Positions 15,536-24,317 of a DNA stretch of 64,000 nt are shown here, piece after piece. The stretch is taken from the NCBI RefSeq assembly GCF_020532645.1, contig NZ_JAJAUZ010000001.1, positions 124,001 to 188,000 of the forward strand. Reading direction: 5' to 3'. Origin of the DNA: Streptomyces bambusae (GTDB lineage Bacteria > Actinomycetota > Actinomycetes > Streptomycetales > Streptomycetaceae). Numbering within the stretch: the stretch's first letter is position 1; the number at the start of each line of letters is the position of its first letter. The notes beneath the pieces were generated by a model. The model was not told where the DNA came from. It worked only from the letters and a program-made list of their open reading frames with translations, and did no database searches. A program made the translations under genes and the position numbers.

Positions 15536-16924
15536 ATGGGCGAGCGGATACCGGGCGTGACGGGGTTTGCGCCGCGTACGGCACAGGGCGACGCGCGCGG
15601 CGAGGGCCGGGCCCTGCGCATCCGGGTGCCGCGGGCCTCGCACGCGCTGCTCGCGCCCGTGGCGGACCGGCCGGACGCGGTGTCGGCCGTCGAGGAGTCG
15701 AACGCCGGCCGGGTGCCGGAGCTGACCCCGATACGGGTCGGGCGGATGGCGGCGAACCCGTTCGCGTTCCTGCGCGGCGCGGCCGGGCTGATGGCGCACG
15801 ACCTGACCGGTACGCCGCTGACCGGGATCGGCGCGCAGCTGTGCGGCGACGCGCACGCGGCGAACTTTGGGCTGTACGGAGATGCGCGCGGGCGGCTGGT
15901 CATCGACCTGAACGACTTCGACGAGACCGTGTACGGGCCGTGGGAGTGGGACGTGAAGCGGCTGGCGGCGTCGCTGGTGCTGGCCGGGCGGGTGGCGGGT
16001 GCCTCCGAGGAGGTCTGCCGGACGGCGGCGCAGGACGCGGTGGGCGCGTACCGGCGCACGATGCGGCTGCTGGCGAAGCTGCCGGCGCTGGACGCGTGGA
16101 ACGCGATCGCCGACGAGGAGCTGGTGTCGCACACCGACGCGAAGGACCTGCTGGGGCTGCTGGAACGGGTGTCGGCGAAAGCCCGCAACAACACGAGCGC
16201 GCGGTTCGCGGCGAAGTCGACGGAGCCGGCGCCGGACGGCGGGCGGCGGTTCGTGGACGCGCTGCCGGTGCTGCGGCGGGTCGGGGACGCGGAGGCGGCG
16301 GCGGTCGCGGCGTCGCTGGGCCCGTACCTGAAGACGCTGCAGGGCGACCGGCTGCCGTTGCTGGCCCGGTACGCGATCCACGACGTGGCGTTCCGGGTGG
16401 TGGGCACGGGCAGCGTGGGCACGCGGTCGTACGTGGTGCTGCTGCTGGACCACCGGGGGGAGCCGCTGGTGCTCCAGGTGAAGGAGGCGCGGCCTTCGGT
16501 GCTGCTGCCGCACCTGGCGGCGGTCGGGTTCGGGGCGGTGCCGGTGGAGCACGAGGGACAGCGGGTGGTGGCCGGGCAGAAGCGGATGCAGGTGGTGTCG
16601 GACATCCTGCTGGGGTGGACGACGGTGCAGGGGCGGCCGTTCCAGGTGCGGCAGTTCCGCAACCGGAAGGGGAGCGTGGATCCGGCGGCGCTGTCTCCGG
16701 ACCAGCTGGACGACTATGCGCGGATGACGGGGGCGCTGCTGGCCCGGGCGCATGCGCACAGTGCGGATCCTCGGCGGATTGCGGGCTACTGCGGGAAGAA
16801 CGAGGAGCTGGACGTGGCGGTGGGGGCGTTCGCGGTGGCCTATGCGGATGTGACCGAGGCGGATCATGCGGGGCTGGTGGCGGCGGTCCGGTCCGGGCGG
16901 GTCGCGGCCGAATCGGGGGTCTGA
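15536..16924 (+). CDS. DUF2252 family protein
   Basis: A 462-residue DUF2252 protein. The domain covers nearly the whole length and shows the kinase-fold-like motifs CGDAHAANFG (about 103-112) and IDLNDFDET (about 122-130), followed by WEWDVKRLAAS. These resemble the catalytic and metal-binding loops of aminoglycoside phosphotransferase/HipA-like folds, but no reaction is established for DUF2252. It stands alone between a two-component system and a J-domain gene. The ATG at 15536 has only a weak ribosome site. Confidence 0.88.
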   Translation: MGERIPGVTGFAPRTAQGDARGEGRALRIRVPRASHALLAPVADRPDAVSAVEESNAGRVPELTPIRVGRMAANPFAFLRGAAGLMAHDLTGTPLTGIGAQLCGDAHAANFGLYGDARGRLVIDLNDFDETVYGPWEWDVKRLAASLVLAGRVAGASEEVCRTAAQDAVGAYRRTMRLLAKLPALDAWNAIADEELVSHTDAKDLLGLLERVSAKARNNTSARFAAKSTEPAPDGGRRFVDALPVLRRVGDAEAAAVAASLGPYLKTLQGDRLPLLARYAIHDVAFRVVGTGSVGTRSYVVLLLDHRGEPLVLQVKEARPSVLLPHLAAVGFGAVPVEHEGQRVVAGQKRMQVVSDILLGWTTVQGRPFQVRQFRNRKGSVDPAALSPDQLDDYARMTGALLARAHAHSADPRRIAGYCGKNEELDVAVGAFAVAYADVTEADHAGLVAAVRSGRVAAESGV

Positions 16925-16930
16925 CCCTTT

Positions 16931-16976
16931 TCGGGGCTCCGCCCCCGCCCCCGCGCCTCAAACGCCGGCGGGGCCG
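16931..16976. repeat. Streptomyces-type GC-rich intergenic repeat, copy 2
   Basis: This element (TCGGGGCTCCGCCCCCGC followed by CGCCTCAAACGCCGGCGGGG) starts six bases after the DUF2252 stop. Its two halves GGGGC.CCGCCCC and CGCCGGCG can form hairpins, so a terminator function is plausible. It resembles the elements at 15416 and 25493. Confidence 0.55.
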
Positions 16977-17048
16977 GATCTTGGCCTGGCGGGGACCGTC
17001 GGGGCTTGGGCGGGTTGGTTTTGAGGGGGAGGGCCTAGGGTGGGGCGG

Positions 17049-17837
17049 GTGAGTGATGACGTGCAGGGTGAGGTGCGGCTGGGGCGGGCCGTGCGGGCGG
17101 CCGAGCAGGCGCTGATCGAGTTCGAGATCGCCGTGGAGACCTTCCGCGTGGAGGTCGAGAACTTCTCCCGGCTGCACCACCAGAAGCTCGGCCCCATGTA
17201 CACCCGGCTCGACGAGCTGGACGCGCTGATCGCGGAGGCCCGGGCGGCCCGTACCGGCGATCCCGAGGACCTCCGCAAGGCGGCCGAGGCCCGGTCGCTG
17301 GTCATGCCGATGCCCGGCGTGGACGAGCTGTTCCACGACTGGCTCGGCTCGGACGGCGTGTCGGACGACGCGGCGGCGATGCTCACCGGGCAGTCGGTGC
17401 GGCCGCCCGAGCGGGTGCGGCCCTCGGACGAGGCCCGCAAGCGGTACCGCGAGCTGGTCCGGCAGGCCCACCCCGACCTGGCCCGGGACGACGCGGAGCG
17501 GCAGCGCCGGGACGCGTTCATCGTGCGGGTCAATGCGGCGTACGCGCGGGGCGACGAGGCGGAGCTGGGCGCGCTGGCGGAGGAGTGGGCGGCGGGCCCG
17601 CAGCCCGAGGAGCAGCGGCCGACCGAGGCGGAGGAGCTGTACGCCCGGCTGGAGTGGCTGGCCCGCCGCAAGGAGCTGCTGGCGCTGGTCGCGGCCGAGC
17701 TGGAGGAGAGCGCGATCGGCGCGATGCTCAAGATGGCCCCGGACGACCCGGACCGCTTGCTGGAGGAGATCGCCGAGCAGCTCCTGTCCCAGGTCGCGGA
17801 CCGCGAACGGGAACTCGCGGAGCTGACGGGGCCGTAG
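17049..17837 (+). CDS. J-domain-like protein
   Basis: A 262-residue soluble protein, highly charged and mostly helical. A J-domain-like segment at about 128-170 includes YRELVRQAHPDLARDD, with the HPD tripeptide at 141-143 that in DnaJ proteins stimulates DnaK ATPase. No Gly/Phe region or zinc fingers are present, so it is not a classical DnaJ. The N-terminal 90 residues and the C-terminal 60 look like coiled coil. GTG at 17049 is chosen as the start; GTG at 17040 in the same frame would add three residues. It may recruit DnaK to a specific client; that is inference. Confidence 0.8.
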   Translation: MSDDVQGEVRLGRAVRAAEQALIEFEIAVETFRVEVENFSRLHHQKLGPMYTRLDELDALIAEARAARTGDPEDLRKAAEARSLVMPMPGVDELFHDWLGSDGVSDDAAAMLTGQSVRPPERVRPSDEARKRYRELVRQAHPDLARDDAERQRRDAFIVRVNAAYARGDEAELGALAEEWAAGPQPEEQRPTEAEELYARLEWLARRKELLALVAAELEESAIGAMLKMAPDDPDRLLEEIAEQLLSQVADRERELAELTGP

Positions 17838-17881
17838 CCGGGCGGACGCGCCGATGCCTCCCGTACGCAGCTGCGGCAGCC

Positions 17882-17905
17882 GATCCGGCAGCTGATCCGG
17901 CAGCT
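17882..17905. repeat. Short tandem repeat
   Basis: Two exact tandem copies of the 12-mer GATCCGGCAGCT lie in the gap between the J-domain and rhodanese genes. No function is evident. Confidence 0.45.
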
Positions 17906-18001
17906 CTGACGCCGCGGGGTCGGATAGGTTCGAGGTGGCTGCCCCGGTGCTCCGGGTGGCCGCCGTGCCTGCCACGGGAGACCTACACGAGAGAAGGCGT
18001 T

Positions 18002-18346
18002 ATGAACTTCGGTCCGCTCCCCTCGGTGGACGCCGCCGCCGTGCCCGCCGACGGGTTCGTCCTGGACGTCCGTGAGGACGACGAATGGGCGGCCGGGCAC
18101 GTCGACGGTGCGCTGCACCTGCCGATGAGCGGTTTCGTGGCCCGCTTCGGCGAGCTGACGGAGGCCGTGGAGGACGGTCGCCGGGTGCACGTGATGTGCC
18201 GGGTGGGCGGCCGGTCGGCGCAGGTCACGCAGTACCTGCTCCAGCAGGGGCTGGACGCCGTGAACATCGACGGCGGGATGAAGGCCTGGGAGGCCGCCGG
18301 ACGTCCGATGGTGACGGAGGGCGGCGGCGCGGCGTTCGTGCTGTAA
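18002..18346 (+). CDS. Rhodanese-like domain protein
   Basis: A 114-residue single-domain rhodanese. The conserved LDVREDDEW (21-29), HLPMSGF and the active-site loop MCRVGGRSA with Cys66 are present, so it should carry a persulfide and transfer sulfur or act on thiol compounds. The loop residues CRVGGR are typical of small actinobacterial rhodaneses of unknown acceptor. The ATG at 18002 has GAGAAGG upstream. It is followed by a large hairpin and the convergent acyl-CoA dehydrogenase gene. Confidence 0.92.
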   Translation: MNFGPLPSVDAAAVPADGFVLDVREDDEWAAGHVDGALHLPMSGFVARFGELTEAVEDGRRVHVMCRVGGRSAQVTQYLLQQGLDAVNIDGGMKAWEAAGRPMVTEGGGAAFVL

Positions 18347-18374
18347 GGTCCCGCTCTTCGAGGTGAGCTCGGGG

Positions 18375-18430
18375 ACGGCCCCGGTCCGGCTCCCGCCGCG
18401 CGACGGCGGTGGGGCCGGATCCGGGGCCGT
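18375..18430. terminator. Long bidirectional hairpin, rhodanese / acyl-CoA dehydrogenase
   Basis: ACGGCCCCGG at 18375-18384 pairs with CCGGGGCCGT at 18421-18430, and the inner sequences (CCGGCTCCC / GGGGCCGG) extend the stem with a few mismatches. The position between convergent genes fits a shared terminator. Confidence 0.65.
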
Positions 18431-18448
18431 TTGTCGTGCGTGGTCCGG

Positions 18449-18495
18449 GTGCCGGTGCGGGAGCCGGTCCGGGAGCCGGTGCCGGTGCCGGTGCC
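18449..18495. repeat. GCCGGT-type low-complexity repeat
   Basis: A run of GCCGGT/GAGCCGGT hexamer-like units sits immediately before the 3' end of the acyl-CoA dehydrogenase gene. It is a simple repeat without visible coding role. Confidence 0.5.
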
Positions 18496-18496
18496 G

Positions 18497-19639
18497 TCAG
18501 GCCAGGGGGTGGGCGGCCAGGAGGTCGCCGAGGGCTTCCTCGTGGGCGGCTGCGGGGCCCAGGGAGAGCTCCAGCTGCTTGGCCCAGGCGTGGTAGCGGT
18601 GCAGCGGGTAGTCGGTGTCGGCGCCGAAGCCGCCGTGCAGGTGCTGGGCGGTCTGGACGACCCGGCGGACGCCCTCGGAGGCCCAGATCTTGGCGACGGA
18701 CACGTCGCCGGCGGCGGGCAGCGGGCCGCCGGCTCCGGTGTCGAGGCGCCAGGCGGCCTGCCAGAGGGTGGCGGCCATGGCCCGCAGGTCGATGTAGCGG
18801 TCGGCGGCCTGGACGGCGACGGCCTGGAACGTGGCGACGGGGAAGCCGAACTGCTCGCGCTTGCCCGTGTAGCCGGCGGTCATCGCGAGGACCTGTTCGC
18901 CGAGTCCGAGGGCGAGGGCGCAGGTGCCGGTGGCGAGGGTCTGGCGCAGCTGCTCCCAGGCGCCGGGGGCGTCGATGACGCGGTCGGCGGGGACGCGGAC
19001 GGCGTCGAGGGTGAGTTCGGCGAGGAGTTCGCCGCTGGTGGCGTACTGGCGGGCGGCGCTCAGGCCGGGGCCGGTACGGTCGACGAGGGCGAGGACCGGG
19101 GCGCCGTCGGCGGTGTGGGCGGGTACGGCGATCAGGTCGGCGGTGTGGGCCCAGGGGACGGCGGTCTGGGTGCCGTCGAGGATCCAGTGGGAGCCGCCGG
19201 GCCCGTCGGGGCGGGCGGTGACGGCGAGTTCGGCGGGGTCGTGGCCGGTGCGGCCGGCGCTGGCGGCGGTCAGGACGAGGTCGCCGCGGGCGGCCCGGGG
19301 CAGGAGCTCCGCGGCGAGGGCCGGGCTGCCGTGGGCCTGTACGGCCATGGCGGTGGCGCAGTGTTCGAGCAGTGGGACGCGGGCCAGGACCCGGGCGGAT
19401 TCGCGCAGGAGCAGGCAGAGGGCCACGGTGTCGAGCCCGGAGCCGCCGTGCTCGGGGGCGAGGGTGAGGCCGAGCAGGTCGGAGGTGCCCAGCCGGGCCC
19501 ACAGCGGGCGGTCGAAGTCCTCGGCGACCGCGCCGGGCGACAGGGCGGGGCTGGGAACCGTATCGGGGGCGACGTCCGCGAACACGGCCTTCGCCGCCTC
19601 GACGGCCGCCTGCTGCTCCTCGGTGAAGGTGAAGTCCAC
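18497..19639 (-). CDS. Acyl-CoA dehydrogenase family protein
   Basis: A 380-residue FAD-dependent acyl-CoA dehydrogenase. The N-terminal helical domain starts FTFTEEQQAAVEAAK, the middle domain includes SHWILDGTQTAVPWA, and the C-terminal helical domain contains AQHLHGGFGADTDYPLHRY, the signature of actinobacterial FadE-type enzymes acting on bulky or steroid-like acyl-CoAs. Some such proteins are one half of a two-subunit enzyme; no partner gene adjoins it. The GTG at 19639 has GGAGG upstream. A nested inverted repeat in its promoter (19662-19708) suggests control by a TetR-type repressor. The substrate is unknown. Confidence 0.88.
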   Translation of the reverse strand: MDFTFTEEQQAAVEAAKAVFADVAPDTVPSPALSPGAVAEDFDRPLWARLGTSDLLGLTLAPEHGGSGLDTVALCLLLRESARVLARVPLLEHCATAMAVQAHGSPALAAELLPRAARGDLVLTAASAGRTGHDPAELAVTARPDGPGGSHWILDGTQTAVPWAHTADLIAVPAHTADGAPVLALVDRTGPGLSAARQYATSGELLAELTLDAVRVPADRVIDAPGAWEQLRQTLATGTCALALGLGEQVLAMTAGYTGKREQFGFPVATFQAVAVQAADRYIDLRAMAATLWQAAWRLDTGAGGPLPAAGDVSVAKIWASEGVRRVVQTAQHLHGGFGADTDYPLHRYHAWAKQLELSLGPAAAHEEALGDLLAAHPLA

Positions 19640-19661
19640 TGCTGTCCTCCCGCGCGCACCG

Positions 19662-19708
19662 GAACCTGTTCCACTCCATCTGACGGTCCGTCAAGATAGA
19701 ACAGGTTC
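19662..19708. promoter_or_regulatory. Nested inverted repeats upstream of acyl-CoA dehydrogenase
   Basis: Outer arms GAACCTGTTC (19662-19671) and GAACAGGTTC (19699-19708) are exact reverse complements. The palindrome TGACGGTCCGTCA (19681-19693) is almost centred between them. The region also covers the expected promoter of the gene starting at 19639. Operators of TetR-type fatty acid or steroid regulators often look like the inner element. Confidence 0.6.
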
Positions 19709-19799
19709 TGGAAAAAGCACAGGCCCGGTGCGGCCCCGCCGTGGGGGGACGCACCGGGCCCGTGCCGGGCTTGTGCCGGGTCCGTGCCGGGCCGCCGGC

Positions 19800-20882
19800 T
19801 CAGCGGTCGAAGTCGATCTCCACCTCGTCGGTGAGGGGGTGCGACTGGCAGGCCAGCACGAAACCGGCGCCGGTCTCCTCCTCTTCCAGGGCGAAGTTGC
19901 GGTCCATGCGCACCTCGCCGGAGACGACGAAGGCCCGGCAGGTGCCGCAGACGCCGCCCTTGCACGCGTACGGGGCGTCCGCCCGGTTGCGCAGCACCGC
20001 GTCGAGGAGGGACTCCCCCGCCTCCACGGGCCAGCTGCCGGAGCGGCCGTCGAGCTTGGCGGTGACCCGGCTGTGGGCCGGGGCCGCGGTGCGGGCGGCC
20101 GGGGCCGGCGTGGCCTCGTCCGCGACGTGGAAGATCTCCTCGTGGATCCGGGTGCGGTCCACGCCCAGGCCCCGCAGCGCCCGCTCGGCGCCCTGCACCA
20201 GCCCGTACGGGCCGCACAGGAACCAGCCGGCCACGGACTCCACCGGCAGCAGCGCCGGGAGCAGCCCGGTGAGGCGCTCCTCGTCGAGGCGCCCGGACGG
20301 CAGTCCGGCCTCCTGCTCCTCGCGGGACAGGACGGTCACCAGCTGGAAGCGGTCCGGGTAGCGGTCCTTGAGGTCGGCGACCTCCTCCAGGAACATCACG
20401 GAGGCCGTCGTGCGGTCGGCGCGGACCAGGCAGAACCGGGCCTCGGGCTCGGCGGCCAGCAGGGTCTCGGCGATCGACAGGACGGGCGTGATGCCGCTGC
20501 CGCCGACGACCGCGGCGAAGTGCCCGGGCCGCGGGTCCAGCACGAACCGGCCGGCCGGGACCATGACCTCCAGGACGTCGCCGGCGGCGATCTCCTTGTG
20601 CGCGTACGTGGAGAACTCGCCGCCTTCCACGAGGCGCACGCCCACCCGCAGGGCCTCCGGCCCGTCCTCGCCGGGGGCCGCCGAGCAGATCGAGTAGGTG
20701 CGCCGGACCTCGGCGCCGTCGGAGGTCCGGCGGCGCAGGGTGAGGTGCTGGCCGGGGGCGTGCCGGTACTCCGCGCGGAGCTCCGGCGGCACCCGGAGGG
20801 TGAGGGCCACCGCGTCGTCGGTGAGCCGGTCGACCGCGGCCACCGTCAGCTGGTGGAACGCGCCGTGGCGGGCCGCAGCCAT
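19800..20882 (-). CDS. paaE: 1,2-phenylacetyl-CoA epoxidase reductase subunit PaaE
   Basis: A 360-residue NADPH- and FAD-dependent reductase that feeds electrons to the PaaABC(D) monooxygenase. A ferredoxin-reductase FAD domain (about 8-110, RRTYSICS) and NAD(P)-binding domain (about 115-245, VVGGSGITPVLSI) are followed by a plant-type 2Fe-2S domain (about 270-355) with CKGGVCGTC and a fourth Cys in LACQSH. It is the last gene of paaABCDE; its ATG abuts the paaD stop. Confidence 0.95.
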   Translation of the reverse strand: MAAARHGAFHQLTVAAVDRLTDDAVALTLRVPPELRAEYRHAPGQHLTLRRRTSDGAEVRRTYSICSAAPGEDGPEALRVGVRLVEGGEFSTYAHKEIAAGDVLEVMVPAGRFVLDPRPGHFAAVVGGSGITPVLSIAETLLAAEPEARFCLVRADRTTASVMFLEEVADLKDRYPDRFQLVTVLSREEQEAGLPSGRLDEERLTGLLPALLPVESVAGWFLCGPYGLVQGAERALRGLGVDRTRIHEEIFHVADEATPAPAARTAAPAHSRVTAKLDGRSGSWPVEAGESLLDAVLRNRADAPYACKGGVCGTCRAFVVSGEVRMDRNFALEEEETGAGFVLACQSHPLTDEVEIDFDR

Positions 20883-21377
20883 CTACAACTCCTTGAAGTG
20901 GTCGAACGGTTCGCGGCAGGAGGTGCAGCGCCGCAGGGCCTTGCAGGCGGTGGAGGAGAAACGGCTCAGGAGCTCGGTGTCGGTGGAGCCGCAGTGCGGG
21001 CAGCGCACGGACAGGGTGACCGGGACGGGTCCCTGGGCGCTGTGCGGGCGCGGCGGGGCGATGCCGAACTCGGAGAGCTTGCGCCGCCCTTCCGCGGTGA
21101 TGTCGTCGGTGGACCAGGCGGGCGCGAGCACCGTGCGCACCGTGACCTCGGGTATGCCGTGGTCGTGGAGGACCCGCTCGATGTCGGCGGACATGGCCTC
21201 GATGGCCGGGCAGCCGGTGTACGTGGGGGTGAGGTCCACTTCGGCGCGGCCGGGGGCGAGCATCCGCACCCCGCGCACGACGCCGAGCTCCGCGAGGGTG
21301 AGGACGGGCAGCTCGGGGTCGGGGACGGACCCGGCGAGCGCGGCGAGTTCCTCTTCCAGGCGGCTGGTGGTCACCAT
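20883..21377 (-). CDS. paaD: 1,2-phenylacetyl-CoA epoxidase subunit PaaD
   Basis: A 164-residue protein needed for assembly or maturation of the phenylacetyl-CoA epoxidase. The N-terminal MIP18/DUF59 domain shows PVLTLAELGVVRGV, TPTYTGCPAIE and APAWSTDDIT. The C-terminal part has Cys pairs CPHC and CTSC around SRFSSTACKAL, a zinc-ribbon-like module typical of PaaD. The ATG at 21377 overlaps the end of paaC by seven bases, consistent with coupled translation. Confidence 0.93.
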   Translation of the reverse strand: MVTTSRLEEELAALAGSVPDPELPVLTLAELGVVRGVRMLAPGRAEVDLTPTYTGCPAIEAMSADIERVLHDHGIPEVTVRTVLAPAWSTDDITAEGRRKLSEFGIAPPRPHSAQGPVPVTLSVRCPHCGSTDTELLSRFSSTACKALRRCTSCREPFDHFKEL

Positions 21378-22099
21378 GACGCCCCCGGGTGGCTGCGGTG
21401 CAGGTGCTGCATCTCGGCGAGCATCCGCCCGAACGGCTCGGTGTGCAGGCCCTGCCGGCCGGCGCCGGCGGTCCAGGCGCCGGTCCGGGGCCCCTCGGGG
21501 AGGGTCAGGCCGGCCTTCTCGACGACGGCGGTGACGGCGGCCAGCCAGCGGGCCTCCAGGGCCGCCATGGCCTCGGCGTCCAGGTCCAGGCCCTCGACGG
21601 GCCGGAACATCTCGCCGGTGAACTTCCACAGCGCGGCGAGCCCGGCCTGCACGCGGCGGCGGCTCTCGTCGGTGCCGTCGCCGAGCCGCAGGGTCCACTG
21701 CTCGGCGTGGTCGCGGTGGTAGGCGGTCTCCTTGACGGCCTTGGCCGCCAGCGGGGCGAACGGGCCGTCGCCCGCGGCCAGCTCGCCGTACAGCAGCTGC
21801 TGGTACACGGAGAAGTACAGCTGCCGGGCGATGGTGTGGGCGAAGTCGCCGTTGGCCTGCTCGACGAGCTGGAGGTTGCGGAACTCCCGCTCCTCGCGGA
21901 GGAAGGCCAGCTCGTCCTCGTCGCCCGCGAGGGAGAGCAGGACGCGGGCCTGGCCGAGCAGGTCGAGGGCGATGTTGGCCAGGGCCACTTCCTCTTCGAG
22001 GACGGGGGCGTGGCCCGCCCATTCGCCCAGGCGCTGCGCGAGCACCAGGGCGTCGTCGCCGAGGGCGAGCGCCGCCGCCTTGTCCACGGTGGTGGTCAC
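21371..22099 (-). CDS. paaC: 1,2-phenylacetyl-CoA epoxidase subunit PaaC
   Basis: A 242-residue structural subunit that forms the heterodimeric core with the diiron subunit PaaA. It is an all-helical ferritin-like protein that lacks a full set of iron ligands in this family. Recognisable segments are LGEWAGHAPVLEEEVALANIALD split around 27-47 and ETAYHRDHAEQW near 147-158. The GTG at 22099 overlaps the paaB stop in GTGA. Confidence 0.94.
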   Translation of the reverse strand: MTTTVDKAAALALGDDALVLAQRLGEWAGHAPVLEEEVALANIALDLLGQARVLLSLAGDEDELAFLREEREFRNLQLVEQANGDFAHTIARQLYFSVYQQLLYGELAAGDGPFAPLAAKAVKETAYHRDHAEQWTLRLGDGTDESRRRVQAGLAALWKFTGEMFRPVEGLDLDAEAMAALEARWLAAVTAVVEKAGLTLPEGPRTGAWTAGAGRQGLHTEPFGRMLAEMQHLHRSHPGASW

Positions 22100-22383
22100 A
22101 GGTGCCGCACCCCTTCGGGGATCTCGTAGAACGTGGGGTGCCGGTACGGCTTGTCCGCGGACGGGGCGAAGAAGGGGTCGCGCTCGTCGGGGGAGGAGGC
22201 GGTCACGGCGGCGGAGGGCACCACCCAGATGGAGACGCCCTCGTTGCGCCGGGTGTAGAGGTCGCGTGCGTTGCGCAGCGCCATCTCGGCGTCCGGTGCG
22301 TGCAGGCTGCCCGCGTGGGTGTGCGAGAGCCCGCGCCGCGAGCGGACGAACACCTCCCAGAGCGGCCATTCCGACGTGCTCAT
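22096..22383 (-). CDS. paaB: 1,2-phenylacetyl-CoA epoxidase subunit PaaB
   Basis: A 95-residue small subunit that bridges PaaAC dimers. The family pattern [20 protein letters not shown] (6-25) and [19 protein letters not shown] (36-54) is intact. ATG at 22383 overlaps the paaA stop in ATGA, and the end overlaps paaC. Confidence 0.95.
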   Translation of the reverse strand: MSTSEWPLWEVFVRSRRGLSHTHAGSLHAPDAEMALRNARDLYTRRNEGVSIWVVPSAAVTASSPDERDPFFAPSADKPYRHPTFYEIPEGVRHL

Positions 22384-23351
22384 GCCTTCGCCTCTCCGTG
22401 CTTGCGGGCGTACTCCGCCGCCGCGTCCCTCACCCAGGCGCCCTCTTCGTGGGCCCTGCGGCGCTGCCCGATCCGCTGCTCGTTGCAGGGGCCGTTGCCC
22501 TTGAGGACCTCCCAGAACTCGGACCAGTCGATGGTCCCGAAGTCGTGGTGGCCCCGCTCCTCGTTCCACTTGAGGTCCGGGTCCGGGAGGGTCAGGCCGA
22601 GGGCCTCGGCCTGCGGTACCGCGATGTCCACGAACCGCTGGCGCAGCTCGTCGTTCGAATGCCGCTTGATGCGCCAGGCCATGGACTGGGCCGAGTGCGC
22701 CGACTCGTCGTCCGGCGGGCCGAACATCATCAGCGAGGGCCACCACCAGCGGTCCACCGCGTCCTGGGCCATGGCGTGCTGGGCCTCGGTGCCCTGGGAC
22801 AGGGCGAGGAGCAGCTCGTACCCCTGGCGCTGGTGGAAGGACTCCTCCTTGCAGATCCGGACCATGGCGCGGGCGTACGGGCCGTAGGAGCAGCGGCACA
22901 GCGGGACCTGGTTGGTGATCGCCGCGCCGTCCACGAGCCAGCCGATGGCGCCGACGTCGGCCCAGGTCAGCGTGGGGTAGTTGAAGATCGAGGAGTACTT
23001 CTGCTTGCCGGCGTGCAGCTTGTCCAGCAGCTCGTCGCGGCTGGTGCCGAGGGTCTCGGCGGCGCTGTACAGGTACAGCCCGTGGCCCGCCTCGTCCTGG
23101 ACCTTGGCCATGAGGATCGCCTTGCGCCGCAGCGAGGGCGCGCGGGTGATCCAGTTGGCCTCGGGCTGCATGCCGATGATCTCGGAATGCGCGTGCTGGG
23201 CCATCTGGCGGACCAGGGAGGCGCGGTACTCCGCGGGCATCCAGTCCCGCGGCTCCACGCGCTCGTCGGCCGCCACGGCCGCGTCGAACGCGGCGACGAG
23301 CGCCGGGTCCGGCGCCTGCCCTGCCGCCGCGTCCTGGGTCATTGCCACCAT
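22380..23351 (-). CDS. paaA: 1,2-phenylacetyl-CoA epoxidase catalytic subunit PaaA
   Basis: A 323-residue diiron monooxygenase subunit that epoxidises the ring of phenylacetyl-CoA. The ferritin-like fold carries iron-ligand segments around [11 protein letters not shown] and [15 protein letters not shown], and the start region [15 protein letters not shown] is characteristic. It heads the paaABCDE operon. The ATG at 23351 has CAGGGGG upstream; an in-frame ATG at 23342 would shorten it by three residues. An operator-like palindrome at 23414-23429 lies in its promoter region and is repeated upstream of paaN/paaH. Confidence 0.96.
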   Translation of the reverse strand: MVAMTQDAAAGQAPDPALVAAFDAAVAADERVEPRDWMPAEYRASLVRQMAQHAHSEIIGMQPEANWITRAPSLRRKAILMAKVQDEAGHGLYLYSAAETLGTSRDELLDKLHAGKQKYSSIFNYPTLTWADVGAIGWLVDGAAITNQVPLCRCSYGPYARAMVRICKEESFHQRQGYELLLALSQGTEAQHAMAQDAVDRWWWPSLMMFGPPDDESAHSAQSMAWRIKRHSNDELRQRFVDIAVPQAEALGLTLPDPDLKWNEERGHHDFGTIDWSEFWEVLKGNGPCNEQRIGQRRRAHEEGAWVRDAAAEYARKHGEAKA

Positions 23352-23413
23352 GCCGGCCCCCTGCCGATGTCCTGCGCTGTCGTGGACGAGTGCCTGTCGA
23401 CCGGTCGGCCCTA

Positions 23414-23429
23414 CCGACCGATCGTTCGG
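23414..23429. promoter_or_regulatory. Putative PaaR (TetR) operator, copy 1
   Basis: CCGACCGATCGTTCGG lies between the divergent paaA and DUF5819 genes. Its exact reverse complement occurs at 29385-29400. The core ACCGATCGTTCGGT fits the ACCGNNCGNNCGGT pattern that I recall for PaaR of Corynebacterium; that comparison is from memory. Another half-site-like stretch, CGACCGGTCGG, lies just upstream at 23398-23408. Confidence 0.72.
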
Positions 23430-23513
23430 TTCATGCTCTTCAATGGTGAGACGGCGGCCCGTAGGGTGTCAACCTCTGTGGATGGCTTGTGGACGGCCGA
23501 AGATCGGGGCGGG

Positions 23514-24317
23514 ATGGATTCGAACGAGCAGGGCACCCCGCGCGGGCCCGCCGCGGAGGCGGATCCGCCCCCGGAACCAGCCACTCCGGAAGTTCCGGCG
23601 GAAGCGCTGAAGGAATCGCCGCCGGATGCGGGTCCGGAGGCGGTGGCGGAGCAGGCTCCCGACCCCGTCGAGACCGCCCTCGCCTCCCGTCCCGCGGGAA
23701 TCGCCGGCCTGTCGCGGCCGTACCGGATCGCCGCCGCGGTCGTGCTCGCCGCCGTCGGCGTGGCCGCCTGCTGGCACCTCGGGCTGGTCTTCCTGCACGT
23801 CGCCCCCGCGAACGCGCTGACCAAGCAGCACGCGGAGACCACGGACGCCTGGATCTACCCGGAGTTCGAACAGAACTGGAAGCTGTTCGCCCCCAACCCG
23901 CTCCAGCAGAACATCGCCGTCGAGGCACGGGCTCAGGTCCGCTCCGCCGACGGCAACCGGGTCACCACGGACTGGCAGAACCTCTCCGCCGCCGACGGCG
24001 CGTTCATCCGCCACAACCCGTTCCCCAGCCACGTCCAGCAGAACGAGCTCCGCCGCGCCTGGGACTTCTACACCGGCTCCCACGACGACCAGAACCGCGC
24101 CACGGGCGACCGCGGCAAGCTCTCCGAGGCCTACCTGCGGCGGATCGCGGTGCGCCGGCTGCAGGCCGCGTACAGCCACGGCGCGGAGATCCTGCGCGTG
24201 CAGATCCGTTCCGCCACCACCAACGTCGCGGCGCCGCCGTGGAGCGACGAGAAGACCGACACGAAGACGTACCACCGGCAGCTGCCGTGGTGGGACGTGA
24301 CGGAGGCCGACCGATGA
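23514..24317 (+). CDS. DUF5819 family membrane protein
   Basis: A 267-residue protein. A Pro/Glu/Ala-rich acidic cytoplasmic N-terminus (1-65) precedes one membrane helix (about 70-95, IAAAVVLAAVGVAACWHLGLVFLHV split by Cys and His). An exported domain of about 170 residues contains WIYPEFEQNWKLFAPNP, a signature of the family. Its stop overlaps the start of the HTTM gene in ATGA, and the two families are regularly paired in actinobacteria, so they probably act together. Function is unknown. It diverges from paaA across the PaaR-like operator and might share that control. Confidence 0.88.
   Translation: MDSNEQGTPRGPAAEADPPPEPATPEVPAEALKESPPDAGPEAVAEQAPDPVETALASRPAGIAGLSRPYRIAAAVVLAAVGVAACWHLGLVFLHVAPANALTKQHAETTDAWIYPEFEQNWKLFAPNPLQQNIAVEARAQVRSADGNRVTTDWQNLSAADGAFIRHNPFPSHVQQNELRRAWDFYTGSHDDQNRATGDRGKLSEAYLRRIAVRRLQAAYSHGAEILRVQIRSATTNVAAPPWSDEKTDTKTYHRQLPWWDVTEADR

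Noticed and set aside
12849..15584. A 911-codon minus-strand frame opposite the kinase/response regulator pair
   Set aside because: Composition is Arg/Pro/His-rich low complexity, and the opposite strand encodes two recognisable proteins.
22079..22088. TTGTCCACG in paaC as a DnaA box
   Set aside because: One mismatch, inside coding sequence, and explained by codons.
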